Below are positions 18,684-28,079 of a DNA stretch of 64,000 bases, in pieces. Both the position numbers and the translations under genes were made by a program. Numbering within the stretch: position 1 is the stretch's first letter; each line of letters begins with the position of its first letter. The notes below the pieces were generated by a model, which searched no databases, was not told where the DNA came from, and saw only the letters and a list, made by a program, of their open reading frames with translations. This DNA is from Helicobacter cetorum MIT 99-5656 (GTDB taxonomy: Bacteria > Campylobacterota > Campylobacteria > Campylobacterales > Helicobacteraceae): contig NC_017735.1 of the NCBI RefSeq assembly GCF_000259275.1, forward strand, positions 124,001-188,000, in the 5' to 3' direction.

Positions 18684-19631
18684 AAACCGATACACATAAT
18701 CCGCACTCCATGTAACATAACTCTCAAAAAATCCTCTAGGGATTTTTACTTGCATAACTCTTACACTCTCACAAGTCTTTGGCTTTTTCTTAAAGCAACT
18801 TGGAGCATCGCCATGCATACTTGCACTGAGTTCTAGCGTGTGGTGTTTATCACCCATTCTCAAACCTAACGAGCCATAGCCTTGAAATTGTGCGACCTGA
18901 TTACGATAATTTCCAAGATACCCTGCTATAACACTCTCACCCCCTAGCCCAGCCCCTATGAAATAACCGACAAATAATTTATCGTTTTCATAAACATTGT
19001 GCAAAAAATCTATGAAAAAACTATAAGTTGACACACCTACAGCAGAACCATTAAAAGAAGTGGAAGTGCCTTTTATGGGCATAACAAACGCTTCGCCAAA
19101 ATTTTGACCGTTGCCAAATAAAGCAGAAAGAATACCCTTACTAGGAACAATTCTTTCGTATTCGTATCGGTATTTTGCTTTTTCAATATAATTACCATAT
19201 CTAGAAGCGTATAAAAAACCACCCCTAACCCCAAAACCCATTTTTTTAACTCTAACAGGGGCTATATATTGATAACCCACTTTAAAATTAAAGCCGTTTA
19301 AGATGGTGCTAGGATTTTTTCTTTCTAAGAATATTTGAGTTTCATAAGTCGGAATATATTTAGTCCAAACCAAACTATCCCTATAAGCGAAATTCCACGA
19401 ATACATCCCACTATACCCAAGTCCAGCAAAAAGACCGCTTCTATCCACTCTTTTATGTTTAGGATTGATTTCTTGTTTGGCTAAAACTTCTTTAACTTTC
19501 TTTTCAATGAGTTCATTAAGCTTACTTTCATCTAAAGCATGGCTAAGGTTAAAACCTAGCATAGAGCATAAGACTATTTTAAAAAATTTCTTACTTGACT
19601 TTAAAATAATGGGGGGGGGGGGTAAATGCAT
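18681..19631 (-). CDS. Outer membrane protein with phase-variable C12 tract
   Basis: The 316-residue product starts at ATG 19631 with AAGGAAAAAG before it. The first residues are Met-His-Leu-Pro4-Ile2, with the prolines coded by a C12 tract, followed by a signal peptide ending near LSHA. A short coiled segment (DESKLNELIEKKVKEV) precedes a beta-barrel-like body with repeated aromatic strands, ending YVTWSADYVYRF with the terminal Phe typical of outer membrane proteins. The frame is open, so the gene is ON in this sequence. I cannot assign it to a named Hop or Hof member. Confidence 0.8.
   Translation of the reverse strand: MHLPPPPIILKSSKKFFKIVLCSMLGFNLSHALDESKLNELIEKKVKEVLAKQEINPKHKRVDRSGLFAGLGYSGMYSWNFAYRDSLVWTKYIPTYETQIFLERKNPSTILNGFNFKVGYQYIAPVRVKKMGFGVRGGFLYASRYGNYIEKAKYRYEYERIVPSKGILSALFGNGQNFGEAFVMPIKGTSTSFNGSAVGVSTYSFFIDFLHNVYENDKLFVGYFIGAGLGGESVIAGYLGNYRNQVAQFQGYGSLGLRMGDKHHTLELSASMHGDAPSCFKKKPKTCESVRVMQVKIPRGFFESYVTWSADYVYRF
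19611..19622 (-). repeat. C12 tract (G12 on plus strand) at the start of an outer membrane protein gene
   Basis: Twelve G on the plus strand, coding four Pro directly after Met-His-Leu of the outer membrane protein. The length is in frame here. Confidence 0.92.
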
Positions 19632-19898
19632 ATCTTTTTCCTTGTTTAAAAAATGATTTGAATATGCTAACACACTCAAGCTTAAATCAAGAAATCTTGT
19701 GTGCGTTGTTTAAACTATTAGATAAAAAAATCGCTTTTGTTTCAATAAGCGTTGATTTTAAAAATGATTAGAAAAAATCAAATCTATATTCTAAAAATAT
19801 CTAAAATAATATAACGGCGTTTTTAGTTTATTTTAAATGCATACTTTAATTTTTTAAAACTAAAAACGACATTTTGAAGTAAAAATGAAATAAAGAAT
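19632..19898. other. Non-coding gap between the outer membrane protein gene and hpn
   Basis: A+T-rich sequence with no supported gene. It holds the outer membrane protein ribosome site at its left end and leads into the hpn terminator at its right end. Confidence 0.5.
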
Positions 19899-19936
19899 TA
19901 AAAAACTAGAGACAACCTTAAATAAGTTGCCCCTAG
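19899..19936 (-). terminator. Rho-independent terminator of hpn
   Basis: On the minus strand CTAGGGGCAAC and GTTGTCTCTAG form a long stem (with two mismatches) followed by a run of T. It begins 12 nt after the hpn stop. Confidence 0.85.
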
Positions 19937-19947
19937 CTACACGGATA

Positions 19948-20145
19948 TTACTCGTGGTGTCCGTGATGTCCGTGGCAACAACCTTCTTCGTGATGCTCGC
20001 CGTGATGTTTGCCATCATGACAGCAATTCTCTTCGTGATGAGAGCTGTGGTGATGGTGATGGTGTTCGCCACCGTGATAGTGATGGTGGTGTGTGTGGCT
20101 GTGATGATGATGGTGTTCACCATGATGTTCTTTATGACCTGACAT
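19948..20145 (-). CDS. hpn: Histidine-rich nickel-binding protein Hpn
   Basis: Hpn stores and buffers nickel for urease and hydrogenase in gastric Helicobacter. The 65-residue product is almost half His, with runs of five and six His, HHHHYHGGEHHHHHHSSHHEE as in H. pylori Hpn, and two Cys-Cys pairs (NCCHDG, GCCHGHH) near the end. The Gln runs of the paralogue Hpn-2 (HP1432) are absent, so this is Hpn. The ribosome site AAAGGAG is strong. It sits beside ksgA, where I recall HP1432 rather than HP1427 in H. pylori. Confidence 0.93.
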   Translation of the reverse strand: MSGHKEHHGEHHHHHSHTHHHHYHGGEHHHHHHSSHHEENCCHDGKHHGEHHEEGCCHGHHGHHE

Positions 20146-20397
20146 GATGTCTCCTTTAATTGAAGTTTAAATCTAGCTTTCTTGCTAGGACTTTATTCTA
20201 CAACACAAAAATCAATATTTTGTTAATCAATGTATTTTTGTGATTATTTTTTAAAAATACACACCAAAGCACAAAAATCTCAGAACCATCATATTATAAA
20301 ATATAATGTTCTCAAAACTTCATCATTAGCAAAGCCCTTATTAAAATCTTTCAGTTTGAGTGAAAAAAGCTATAATTACTTGTCTTAATTTTTAAGG

Positions 20398-20403
20398 TAT
20401 AAT
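20398..20403 (+). promoter_or_regulatory. -10 box for the ksgA-rnj-kdsD-rlmN run
   Basis: TATAAT follows AAGG and lies 21 nt before the ksgA ATG. It is the only clear promoter ahead of four tightly packed plus-strand genes. Confidence 0.5.
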
Positions 20404-20424
20404 ACTAGGAATTTAGAAATACTT

Positions 20425-21243
20425 ATGGTAGTAGCTAAGAAGTCTTTAGGACAGCATTTTTTGATTGATGAGTCGTTTTTAGACCAAATTGTAGAGGCTT
20501 TGCCCCCCTTAGATGGGGTTAAGCTCGTAGAAATTGGAGTTGGTTTGGGCGATTTGACTCTTAAATTGCTAGATTTGTATGCCCTAAAGACTTATGAAGT
20601 GGATAGTAGCTTGTGTGAGAAAATGCAAGCAAGGTTAAAAACGCAAAAAAAGCCTTTTGAGTTAGAATTAATAGAGCAAGATGCGCTTTTTTTAAACGAG
20701 CAAGAGCCTTATTTTTTGGTTTCTAATTTGCCTTATTACATCGCTACTAGGCTTGTATTAAACGCTCTTAAAGACCCTAAATGTAGGGGTTTATTAGTGA
20801 TGACACAAAAAGAAGTGGCGTTGAAATTTTGTGCTAAAGATTCACAAAACGCCTTAAGTGTTTTAGCGGATGCTGTAGGGAATGCCACTCTTTTATTTGA
20901 TGTGCCACCTAGTGCGTTTAATCCACCGCCAAAGGTGTTCTCTAGCGTGTTTAGGGTCGTTAAAGACCCTTTCAAAGAGAAGGCATTAGTTCATTTAGCA
21001 CCGACTCAATCGCCTTTTGAAGAAGCCCTAAAAAAAGGGTTTGAAACATTAGAAGATTTTTTGAAAGCTTGTTTCATAGCTCCTAGAAAGACGCTTTCAA
21101 ACAATCTTAAAAAAAGCGTCTCTTACAGAGAAAAGCTTTCTAAGGTGTTAGAATTTTTAGAATTAGAAAATCAACCAACAAGCGTGAGAGCGTCTGAGAT
21201 AAAAGACTATCTCAAGCTCTTAGAGTATGTTTTAAAAGGCTAA
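20425..21243 (+). CDS. ksgA: 16S rRNA dimethyladenosine transferase KsgA
   Basis: KsgA dimethylates two adjacent adenosines near the 3' end of 16S rRNA. The 272-residue protein shows AKKSLGQHFLID, the SAM-binding LVEIGVGLGDLTLKL (GxGxG form), and the catalytic NLPYYIATRLV. AFNPPPKVFSSV follows. It begins a run of four genes with short gaps or overlaps. Confidence 0.96.
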   Translation: MVVAKKSLGQHFLIDESFLDQIVEALPPLDGVKLVEIGVGLGDLTLKLLDLYALKTYEVDSSLCEKMQARLKTQKKPFELELIEQDALFLNEQEPYFLVSNLPYYIATRLVLNALKDPKCRGLLVMTQKEVALKFCAKDSQNALSVLADAVGNATLLFDVPPSAFNPPPKVFSSVFRVVKDPFKEKALVHLAPTQSPFEEALKKGFETLEDFLKACFIAPRKTLSNNLKKSVSYREKLSKVLEFLELENQPTSVRASEIKDYLKLLEYVLKG

Positions 21244-21281
21244 GTCCTTTTAAAAAATTTATGTGAAGGAATATACAAGTA

Positions 21282-23345
21282 ATGACTAATAACGACAATA
21301 ATTATGAAAATAATAACGAAAACACAAAAGCTAATTATGAGCCACGAGTAGGGGCGTTTGAGCGATTCACTAACCGCAAGAAGCGTTTTAATAAGGAAAA
21401 TACCGAGAACAAAAACGAGACGCATCCAAATAGCAAAAAAGAACGCTACCCTAGCAAAAGAACGACTAACCCTAATTACAACAAACCTAAAAACGCCCCA
21501 CAAAAAACAAGAAATTACGCCAAAGAAGAGCTAGATAAAAACAAAGTAGAGGGTGTAACAGAGATTTTACATGTGAATGAAAGAGGAACTTTAGGCTTTC
21601 ACAAAGAACTAAAAAAAGGCGTTGAGACGAATAATAAAATCCAAGTGGAGCATTTAAACCCGCATTATAAGATGAATTTAAACTCTAAAGCAAGCGTTAA
21701 AATCACGCCTTTAGGAGGTTTAGGCGAGATTGGGGGCAATATGATGGTCATTGAAACCCCAAAAAGTGCCATTGTGATTGATGTGGGCATGAGCTTTCCT
21801 AAAGAAGGGCTATTTGGTGTGGATATTTTAATCCCAGATTTTTCTTATTTACACCAAATCAAGGACAAAATCGCTGGTATTATCATCACCCATGCCCATG
21901 AAGACCACATAGGAGCAACGCCTTATTTATTCAAAGAATTACAATTCCCCCTCTATGGCACACCCTTAAGTTTGGGTCTTATTGGAAGCAAGTTTGATGA
22001 ACATGGTTTGAAAAAATACCGCTCGTATTTTAAAATCATTGAAAAACGCTGTCCCATTAGCATTGGCGAATTTATCATTGAATGGATTCATATCACGCAC
22101 TCTATCATTGATAGTAGTGCATTAGCCATTCAAACTAAAGCGGGCACAATTATTCATACCGGCGATTTTAAGATTGACCACACCCCAGTAGATAACTTAC
22201 CCACTGATTTGTATCGCCTAGCTCATTATGGTGAAAAAGGGGTCATGCTTTTATTAAGTGATTCTACTAACTCTCATAAAGCCGGCACCACACCTAGTGA
22301 AAGCACCATAGCCCCTACCTTTGACGCCCTTTTTAAAGAAGCGCAAGGCAGAGTGATTATGAGCACTTTCTCTAGTAATATTCACAGAGTGTATCAAGCC
22401 ATACAATATGGCATTAAATACAACCGAAAAATCGCCGTAATTGGTCGCTCTATGGAAAAAAACCTAGACATTGCTAGAGAGTTAGGCTATATCCATTTGC
22501 CCTATCAGTCCTTTATTGAGGCTAATGAAGTAGCGCAATACCCCGATAATGAAGTCTTAATCGTAACCACTGGCTCACAAGGTGAGACTATGAGTGCACT
22601 CTATCGCATGGCCACTGATGAACACCGCCATATTTCTATCAAACCAAGCGATTTAATCATTATTTCAGCTAAAGCCATTCCCGGAAATGAGGCGAGTGTC
22701 TCAGCAGTATTGAATTTCTTAATGAAAAAAGAAGCCAAAGTAGCTTACCAAGAGTTTAATAATATCCATGTAAGTGGGCATGCCGCTCAAGAAGAACAAA
22801 AGCTTATGTTAAGACTCATTAAGCCCAAGTTTTTCTTGCCTGTGCATGGGGAGTATAACCATGTCGCACGCCACAAACAAACTGCTATAACTTGTGGAGT
22901 GCCTGAAAAAAATATTTATTTAATGGAAGATGGCGACCAAGTAGAAGTAAGCCCTAATTTCATTAGAAAAGTCGGCACGATTAAGAGCGGAAAAAGCTAT
23001 ATTGACAATCAAAGTAGCCTAAGCATTGATACTAATATCGTGCAACAAAGAGAAGAAGTCGCCAGTGTTGGGGCGTTTTTTGCCACACTTTTTGTAAATA
23101 AAAATAAACAAGCTCTTTTAGAAAGCTCTCAATTTTCTAGCCTAGGACTTGTAAGCTTTAAAGATGAAAAGAACTTGGTTAAAGAAATTCAAGGGGGCTT
23201 AGAGATGCTTTTAAAATCTAGCAATGCTGAAGTGTTTAGCCATTCTAAGAAATTAGAAGATTGTGTGCGTAATTTCATTAGAAAATCGTTGTTTAAAAAG
23301 TTTAGAAAATACCCAGCCATCATTTGTCATGTCCACGCGTCTTAA
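21282..23345 (+). CDS. rnj: Ribonuclease J
   Basis: RNase J is the main mRNA-decay and processing nuclease in Helicobacter, which lacks RNase E; in H. pylori it works with the RhpA helicase. The 687-residue product has an Asn/Lys-rich N-terminal extension of about 130 residues, as in H. pylori. A metallo-beta-lactamase domain follows (HAHEDHIGA with H204, H206, D208, H209; then HTGDFKID). The beta-CASP part contains LSDSTNSHKAG and SGHAAQEEQ. The C-terminal residues overlap kdsD. Confidence 0.95.
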   Translation: MTNNDNNYENNNENTKANYEPRVGAFERFTNRKKRFNKENTENKNETHPNSKKERYPSKRTTNPNYNKPKNAPQKTRNYAKEELDKNKVEGVTEILHVNERGTLGFHKELKKGVETNNKIQVEHLNPHYKMNLNSKASVKITPLGGLGEIGGNMMVIETPKSAIVIDVGMSFPKEGLFGVDILIPDFSYLHQIKDKIAGIIITHAHEDHIGATPYLFKELQFPLYGTPLSLGLIGSKFDEHGLKKYRSYFKIIEKRCPISIGEFIIEWIHITHSIIDSSALAIQTKAGTIIHTGDFKIDHTPVDNLPTDLYRLAHYGEKGVMLLLSDSTNSHKAGTTPSESTIAPTFDALFKEAQGRVIMSTFSSNIHRVYQAIQYGIKYNRKIAVIGRSMEKNLDIARELGYIHLPYQSFIEANEVAQYPDNEVLIVTTGSQGETMSALYRMATDEHRHISIKPSDLIIISAKAIPGNEASVSAVLNFLMKKEAKVAYQEFNNIHVSGHAAQEEQKLMLRLIKPKFFLPVHGEYNHVARHKQTAITCGVPEKNIYLMEDGDQVEVSPNFIRKVGTIKSGKSYIDNQSSLSIDTNIVQQREEVASVGAFFATLFVNKNKQALLESSQFSSLGLVSFKDEKNLVKEIQGGLEMLLKSSNAEVFSHSKKLEDCVRNFIRKSLFKKFRKYPAIICHVHAS

Positions 23346-24324
23346 TTTTAATGCTATCGCTACTCAAGTTCTAAGAGATGAAGCGAACGCACTTTTAGAG
23401 AGCGTTAAGCAATTTCAAACTTCTAATGATTTAGAAAAGATTGTCAAGCTTATTTTGGAGAGCCAAGAAAAGGGGGGCAAGCTTGTTGTTGTAGGCGTAG
23501 GCAAAAGTGCCTTAGTCGCTCAAAAAATCGTAGCCTCCATGCTAAGCACCGGCAATAAAAGTGCTTTTTTACACCCAACAGAGGCTATGCATGGGGATTT
23601 GGGCTTGGTGGATAAAAACGATATTATTCTAATGATTAGCTATGGGGGGGAATCTCAAGAATTATTAAGTGTTTTTTCTCACCTAAAACGCTTGAGTTAT
23701 AAAATCATCACCATGACTAAAAGCCCTACTAGCTCACTCTCTAAATTAGGCGATTATTATTTGAGCTTGAAAATTGACAAAGAGGCTTGCCCTATTAACA
23801 CCGCCCCAACAACTTCTACCACACTCACCCTTGCACTAGGCGATGCCTTAATGGCATGTTTAATGCAAGCTAAGAACTTTAGCAAAGAAGATTTTGCGTC
23901 CTTTCATCCGGGTGGGCTTTTAGGTAAAAAGCTTTTTGTAAAGGTCAAAGATTTATTACAAACCACCAATCTTCCTTTAATAACGCCCAACACAAGCTTT
24001 AAAAACGCGCTCATAGAAATGAGTGAAAAACGCTTAGGCAGTGCGATTTTAGTCAATGAAAATAACGAGCTTATAGGGGTATTAAGCGATGGCGATGTGC
24101 GTAGGGCGTTATTAAAGGGGCTTAGTTTAGATAGCGAAGTCAAGCATTTTGCCACTCTAAAACCTAAAAGCTTTAACCATTTAGACGCCCTTATTTTAGA
24201 GGCATTAGAATTTTTAGAACACCATAAAATCCAGCTTTTAGTGTGCGTAGATACTCAAAATAAAGTTTTAGGGGTCTTACACTTACACCAACTTTTAGAA
24301 TTAGGGTTATCTAATGAAACCTAG
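23329..24324 (+). CDS. kdsD: Arabinose-5-phosphate isomerase
   Basis: KdsD (KpsF) converts ribulose-5-phosphate to arabinose-5-phosphate for Kdo in lipopolysaccharide. The 331-residue product has an N-terminal SIS domain ([53 protein letters not shown]) and two C-terminal CBS repeats ([14 protein letters not shown] marks the first). I use ATG 23329 (MSTRLN); it overlaps the RNase J gene by 17 nt. A longer frame upstream to 23263 is unlikely. Confidence 0.93.
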   Translation: MSTRLNFNAIATQVLRDEANALLESVKQFQTSNDLEKIVKLILESQEKGGKLVVVGVGKSALVAQKIVASMLSTGNKSAFLHPTEAMHGDLGLVDKNDIILMISYGGESQELLSVFSHLKRLSYKIITMTKSPTSSLSKLGDYYLSLKIDKEACPINTAPTTSTTLTLALGDALMACLMQAKNFSKEDFASFHPGGLLGKKLFVKVKDLLQTTNLPLITPNTSFKNALIEMSEKRLGSAILVNENNELIGVLSDGDVRRALLKGLSLDSEVKHFATLKPKSFNHLDALILEALEFLEHHKIQLLVCVDTQNKVLGVLHLHQLLELGLSNET

Positions 24325-25393
24325 CATATATGATTTTACTTTAGATGAATTAAGCCAACTTTTAAAACCAAGTTTTAGGGCTAAACAACTCTATTTGTGG
24401 CTCTATGCGAAGTATAAAACAAGCTTTAAGGACATGCAAAATAATTTTTCAAAAGATTTTATCGCTTATTTGGAGCAAGAATTTGTTTTGCGCACCATAG
24501 AAATCACGCATGTTAGTAAGAGCATTGATGGTTCTAAAAAATATCTTTTTAAGTCTTTAATAGATGGTCATACTTTTGAAGCCGTGCTTTTAAAGATGAA
24601 AGATAAAAAGATTGATGAAGAGAGTGGCGTAATACTAGAAGGGGAAAAATACACCGTATGCGTGTCTTGTCAAGTAGGCTGTCAAGTAGGCTGTGCATTT
24701 TGTTTCACTCAAAAAGGCGGTTTTGCAAGAAACTTAAAAGCGAGTGAAATTATCCAACAAGCCTTACTCATTAAAGAAGACAATAACTTACCTATTGAAA
24801 AAGCGCTTAACATTGTCTTTATGGGAATGGGCGAACCTTTGAATAACTTAGATGAAGTGTGTAAAGCGATTAAGATTTTTAATCACGGCTTACAAATTTC
24901 ACCTAAAAGAATCACGATTTCAACCAGTGGCGTAGCCGATAAAATTCCTGTCTTAGCGAGCAAGAATCTAGGCGTGCAATTAGCCATATCCTTACACGCT
25001 GTAGATGATAAAACCCGCTCATCTTTAATGCCTTTGAATAAAAAATACAATATTGAATGCGTTTTAAATGAAGTAAGACAATGGCCTTTAGAACAACGCA
25101 AACGAGTGATGTTTGAATACCTTCTAATCAAAGACTTAAACGATAGTTTGGATTGCGCTAAAAAACTTTTGAAACTTTTAAATGGCATTAAATCTAAAGT
25201 GAATTTGATTTTATTCAATCCACACGCTGGCTCTAAGTTCCAACGCCCTAGTATAGAGAGCGCTAGAATTTTTGCAGATTTTTTAAACTCTAAAGGATTA
25301 TTATGCACCATTAGAGAATCCAAAGCCCTAGATATTGAAGCAGCTTGTGGGCAATTAAGAGAGAAAAAACTTCATCATTTGCCCCAAAGTTAG
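24314..25393 (+). CDS. rlmN: Dual-specificity 23S rRNA/tRNA adenine C2-methyltransferase RlmN
   Basis: RlmN is a radical-SAM enzyme methylating A2503 of 23S rRNA and A37 of some tRNAs. The 359-residue protein has the [4Fe-4S] ligands C123, C127 and C130 in [38 protein letters not shown]-type strand [12 protein letters not shown], and the catalytic Cys near the end in IEAACGQLR. It overlaps kdsD by 11 nt. A diverged copy of its last 120 nt is found at 27960..28079. Confidence 0.95.
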   Translation: MKPSIYDFTLDELSQLLKPSFRAKQLYLWLYAKYKTSFKDMQNNFSKDFIAYLEQEFVLRTIEITHVSKSIDGSKKYLFKSLIDGHTFEAVLLKMKDKKIDEESGVILEGEKYTVCVSCQVGCQVGCAFCFTQKGGFARNLKASEIIQQALLIKEDNNLPIEKALNIVFMGMGEPLNNLDEVCKAIKIFNHGLQISPKRITISTSGVADKIPVLASKNLGVQLAISLHAVDDKTRSSLMPLNKKYNIECVLNEVRQWPLEQRKRVMFEYLLIKDLNDSLDCAKKLLKLLNGIKSKVNLILFNPHAGSKFQRPSIESARIFADFLNSKGLLCTIRESKALDIEAACGQLREKKLHHLPQS

Positions 25394-25410
25394 TTCCTGT
25401 GCATCAAAAG

Positions 25411-27780
25411 TTATAAACGCTTAAAGAATTTTGTAAAACTTAAAAACACGCTGGAGCTATGATAATTATCTATCAGTTTGACATGTTCATAAGGCGTGTG
25501 TAAAACTTGATTGATAAGTGGAATTTTTGCCCCCAAAATCCAAAGCGAATTATCATGTCTAATTCTTAGTCCAAAAGTCAAATCCATATTAAAATCATTT
25601 AACATCTTATTAGAACTTTGAAAAGTATAAAGATTGGCCACCCCTAAAAGTCCAGCAAAAAGACCATAAGCACGAATAATTGCACGCTTTTCATAAAGTT
25701 TTATATCGCTATAAAAATTAAAAATGACATTTTCGCCTATACCAAAACGATATTGATTGAGCGAAGATAGACCATAAGTTTTGTAGCGTCCTGTATAATT
25801 ATAGCGATAACCAAACTCAGCATAGGTGCTAAACCCTATGAAAGGATTCACATATTTTTGATAACCAAACTGAGTGTGCAAACCCAAAGAGTAGGTATTG
25901 GCTTTTAGGTTTTGCGTAGAAAAGCTTATGGGACTAGAACCCTTAGACAAGGAAGAATAATGATTGTTTGGAGTAAAGTTTGTAGGAGATATAAGATTGG
26001 GCAATGCAGTAGGTTGCGTATTGAATTTTGGGGGATTAGGAAAATTTGTAGGCGTTTTTAAGGTTATAGGGTTAAAATTGGGTATTGCATAAGTTTGTGG
26101 CCCTTTATGCTGTAATTGAGCAAGTTGTGAAGTTAAGGGCGTAAGCTCGGAATTGACACTTGATAAAATTTCATTCCCTTGTGCTTGCAAGGGGGCAACA
26201 ATCTTTTTTATCTCTTCTTGCGAAAAATATAGCACGCCTAAATAATACGAATTGCTCCAACTATTGTATTCACAAAAACTTGCTTGATACCCACCCCAAA
26301 GACTAGGCACAGGAAGTTGTCCATGCCTATTAGCACAATATTTCTCTAATTGTGAACTTTTTACCCCCATAGCCCAAAAAGGGTCTTCTGGATTAGAAAA
26401 AACATTTAGCATATAAGGAATCATTTTTGTGGTGTAGTTATTCAAAAGAGTGTCAAAGTCATTAAAAGCGTTATGGTCTAAGGCTACTTGAAGCAATTCA
26501 TAAAGCATAGAGTGTTTAAAGTTGCCTACAAAATTAGGATTGCCTATGCCATACTTATCTAAAAAGTTGAAAGCATCATGGATTTCTTTTTCATAAGTAG
26601 CGTTTGGCACACCATTAGTCCCTTGACCTCCCCCAACAACATTAGGGGCTTGGATAATCACCTTAGTGCCTAACTGACCGATATTAAACAGAGTGTTCCA
26701 CACTTGTTCTACAGAAATATCTAAAGATTTATCCCAAGTAGGTTTAGGCACGCTGAACTTTCCGCAAGTTCCTCCATCAGACCCTTCTCCAAACAAAAGA
26801 AGCAACGCGCATGACCTACCATTATTGATGAGAGCAATATTGTTTAAATCATTGCCAAATTTCTTACCCACCATAAGTTGTTCCCAATTTTGATGGAACT
26901 CTTTAGCAAAATTTTGACTGATGGTAACCACTTCATTTAAGACTTGTTGCTTTAAATTTAAGGCTTCTTTGGAAAGATTATCTAACTTGGTATCAAATGC
27001 TTTAACAATGGAATTGTTTTTATCCTTTAAAAGCACGATTTTATCTTGCAAACTTTCTTGCATCATACCTATATTTTTATTTATATCCAAAAGTGCTTGA
27101 TAAATGCGTGGAGCATCCATTAAGCTAATAGAATTAATATTAAAGTCTAAGGGGGGTGTTGTGTCGGCAACACCTAAATTCTTAGAAATCAAGGCGATTT
27201 GTTCACTCAAATACTGATAGACTACAACGCCCTGAGCCAAAAGAACGCTATGGTCAATATTAGCTTGATTGTATTTGTCGTAAAAATCACGCACCTTTAT
27301 GCGTGCTTGAGCAATCAATTCAGCGTTTTGCTTTTCATAATAAGCAACTTTTTCATTCAAATAGGCTTGGTATTGTTCTAATCCCTCTTGTGAGTGGCCA
27401 ACAAGCATGTTTTCAAAACGAGCGAAAAAATCATTTTCTTTGTTTTGATGTGTGGATAATTGTGCGACTTCTTTAGCAAACCTTAAAAGAATTTCTTTGG
27501 TTTGTGCTTGATTATTCCGCAAGCGTGCGATTGCATTTGCATAAGCTTGCTTTTTGAGTTGCGAAACCATCTCTGCATGCGAGTTACCTGTTGTTTGAAT
27601 TATTTTAGTTATATTGAGATTATCCGAAACAGAAGAGCTAATCATAGCACCACCACCTGCTTCCATACCAAAGCTTACAAACACCCCATCCAAAGCCCCT
27701 TTTAAAAGAGGTGCATAATCTACTGGAATAGCATAAGCATAATAAAATACAAGCCCTACAAGACATAAAATTTTATTCAT
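25411..27780 (-). CDS. Large outer membrane protein, Hop-like (789 aa)
   Basis: A signal peptide (MNKILCLVGLVFYYAYA) is followed by an exported body with long helical, coiled-coil-like stretches at about 90..310. A Cys-containing middle region follows, and a C-terminal part of about 170 residues has beta-strand alternation (FGYQKYVNPFIGFSTYAEF and following), as in Hop barrels. It ends FTKFFKRL rather than with the usual terminal aromatic, which is odd for the family. It is convergent with rlmN. The copy of the rlmN tail on its far side suggests it was placed here by recombination. Ligand and exact family are unknown. Confidence 0.75.
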   Translation of the reverse strand: MNKILCLVGLVFYYAYAIPVDYAPLLKGALDGVFVSFGMEAGGGAMISSSVSDNLNITKIIQTTGNSHAEMVSQLKKQAYANAIARLRNNQAQTKEILLRFAKEVAQLSTHQNKENDFFARFENMLVGHSQEGLEQYQAYLNEKVAYYEKQNAELIAQARIKVRDFYDKYNQANIDHSVLLAQGVVVYQYLSEQIALISKNLGVADTTPPLDFNINSISLMDAPRIYQALLDINKNIGMMQESLQDKIVLLKDKNNSIVKAFDTKLDNLSKEALNLKQQVLNEVVTISQNFAKEFHQNWEQLMVGKKFGNDLNNIALINNGRSCALLLLFGEGSDGGTCGKFSVPKPTWDKSLDISVEQVWNTLFNIGQLGTKVIIQAPNVVGGGQGTNGVPNATYEKEIHDAFNFLDKYGIGNPNFVGNFKHSMLYELLQVALDHNAFNDFDTLLNNYTTKMIPYMLNVFSNPEDPFWAMGVKSSQLEKYCANRHGQLPVPSLWGGYQASFCEYNSWSNSYYLGVLYFSQEEIKKIVAPLQAQGNEILSSVNSELTPLTSQLAQLQHKGPQTYAIPNFNPITLKTPTNFPNPPKFNTQPTALPNLISPTNFTPNNHYSSLSKGSSPISFSTQNLKANTYSLGLHTQFGYQKYVNPFIGFSTYAEFGYRYNYTGRYKTYGLSSLNQYRFGIGENVIFNFYSDIKLYEKRAIIRAYGLFAGLLGVANLYTFQSSNKMLNDFNMDLTFGLRIRHDNSLWILGAKIPLINQVLHTPYEHVKLIDNYHSSSVFLSFTKFFKRL

Positions 27781-27959
27781 TTAAGGACCCTTTAACAAAA
27801 CCAACTCTCCATACGCCTATGCCAAACATTAACTTCTACCATTCTAACAAAAAAGTTTTAATGTCTGCCAACGCATGATTAAAGATTGTTTTGTCGTTTT
27901 TAATTATCTACGATTACCTTTTTGCATAAATGCTCTGTCTTTAAGGCAAATTGTGAATG

Positions 27960-28079
27960 CCCTAGCATAGGGAGTGCTAGATTTTTTTGCAGACTTTTTA
28001 AACCCTAAAGGGTTATTATGTACCATTAGAGAATCCAAAACCCTAGATATTGAAGTGGCTTGTAGGCAATTAAGGGAGA
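27960..28079 (+). pseudogene. Diverged copy of the rlmN 3' end
   Basis: About 120 nt from CCCTAGCATAGGGAG to GGGAGAG match rlmN 25248..25368 with roughly one change in eight; TTATTATG and CCATTAGAGAATCCAAA are shared exactly. It has no start or rest of the gene. It lies in the same orientation as rlmN on the other side of the 25411..27780 outer membrane protein gene, so the gene is bracketed by direct repeats. Confidence 0.85.

Noticed and set aside
19860-20142. Long open frames opposite or overlapping hpn
   Set aside because: They are low-complexity products (Thr/Ile/Val/Met runs) of the His-codon repeats of hpn read in other frames; hpn itself has the ribosome site and family pattern.
24660-24700. 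Apparent internal duplication of Cys-Gln-Val-Gly in RlmN
   Set aside because: Aligned with the normal SQVGCxxxCxFC pattern of RlmN it has the usual length; the doubled phrase is a chance of sequence, and all three cluster Cys are in place.
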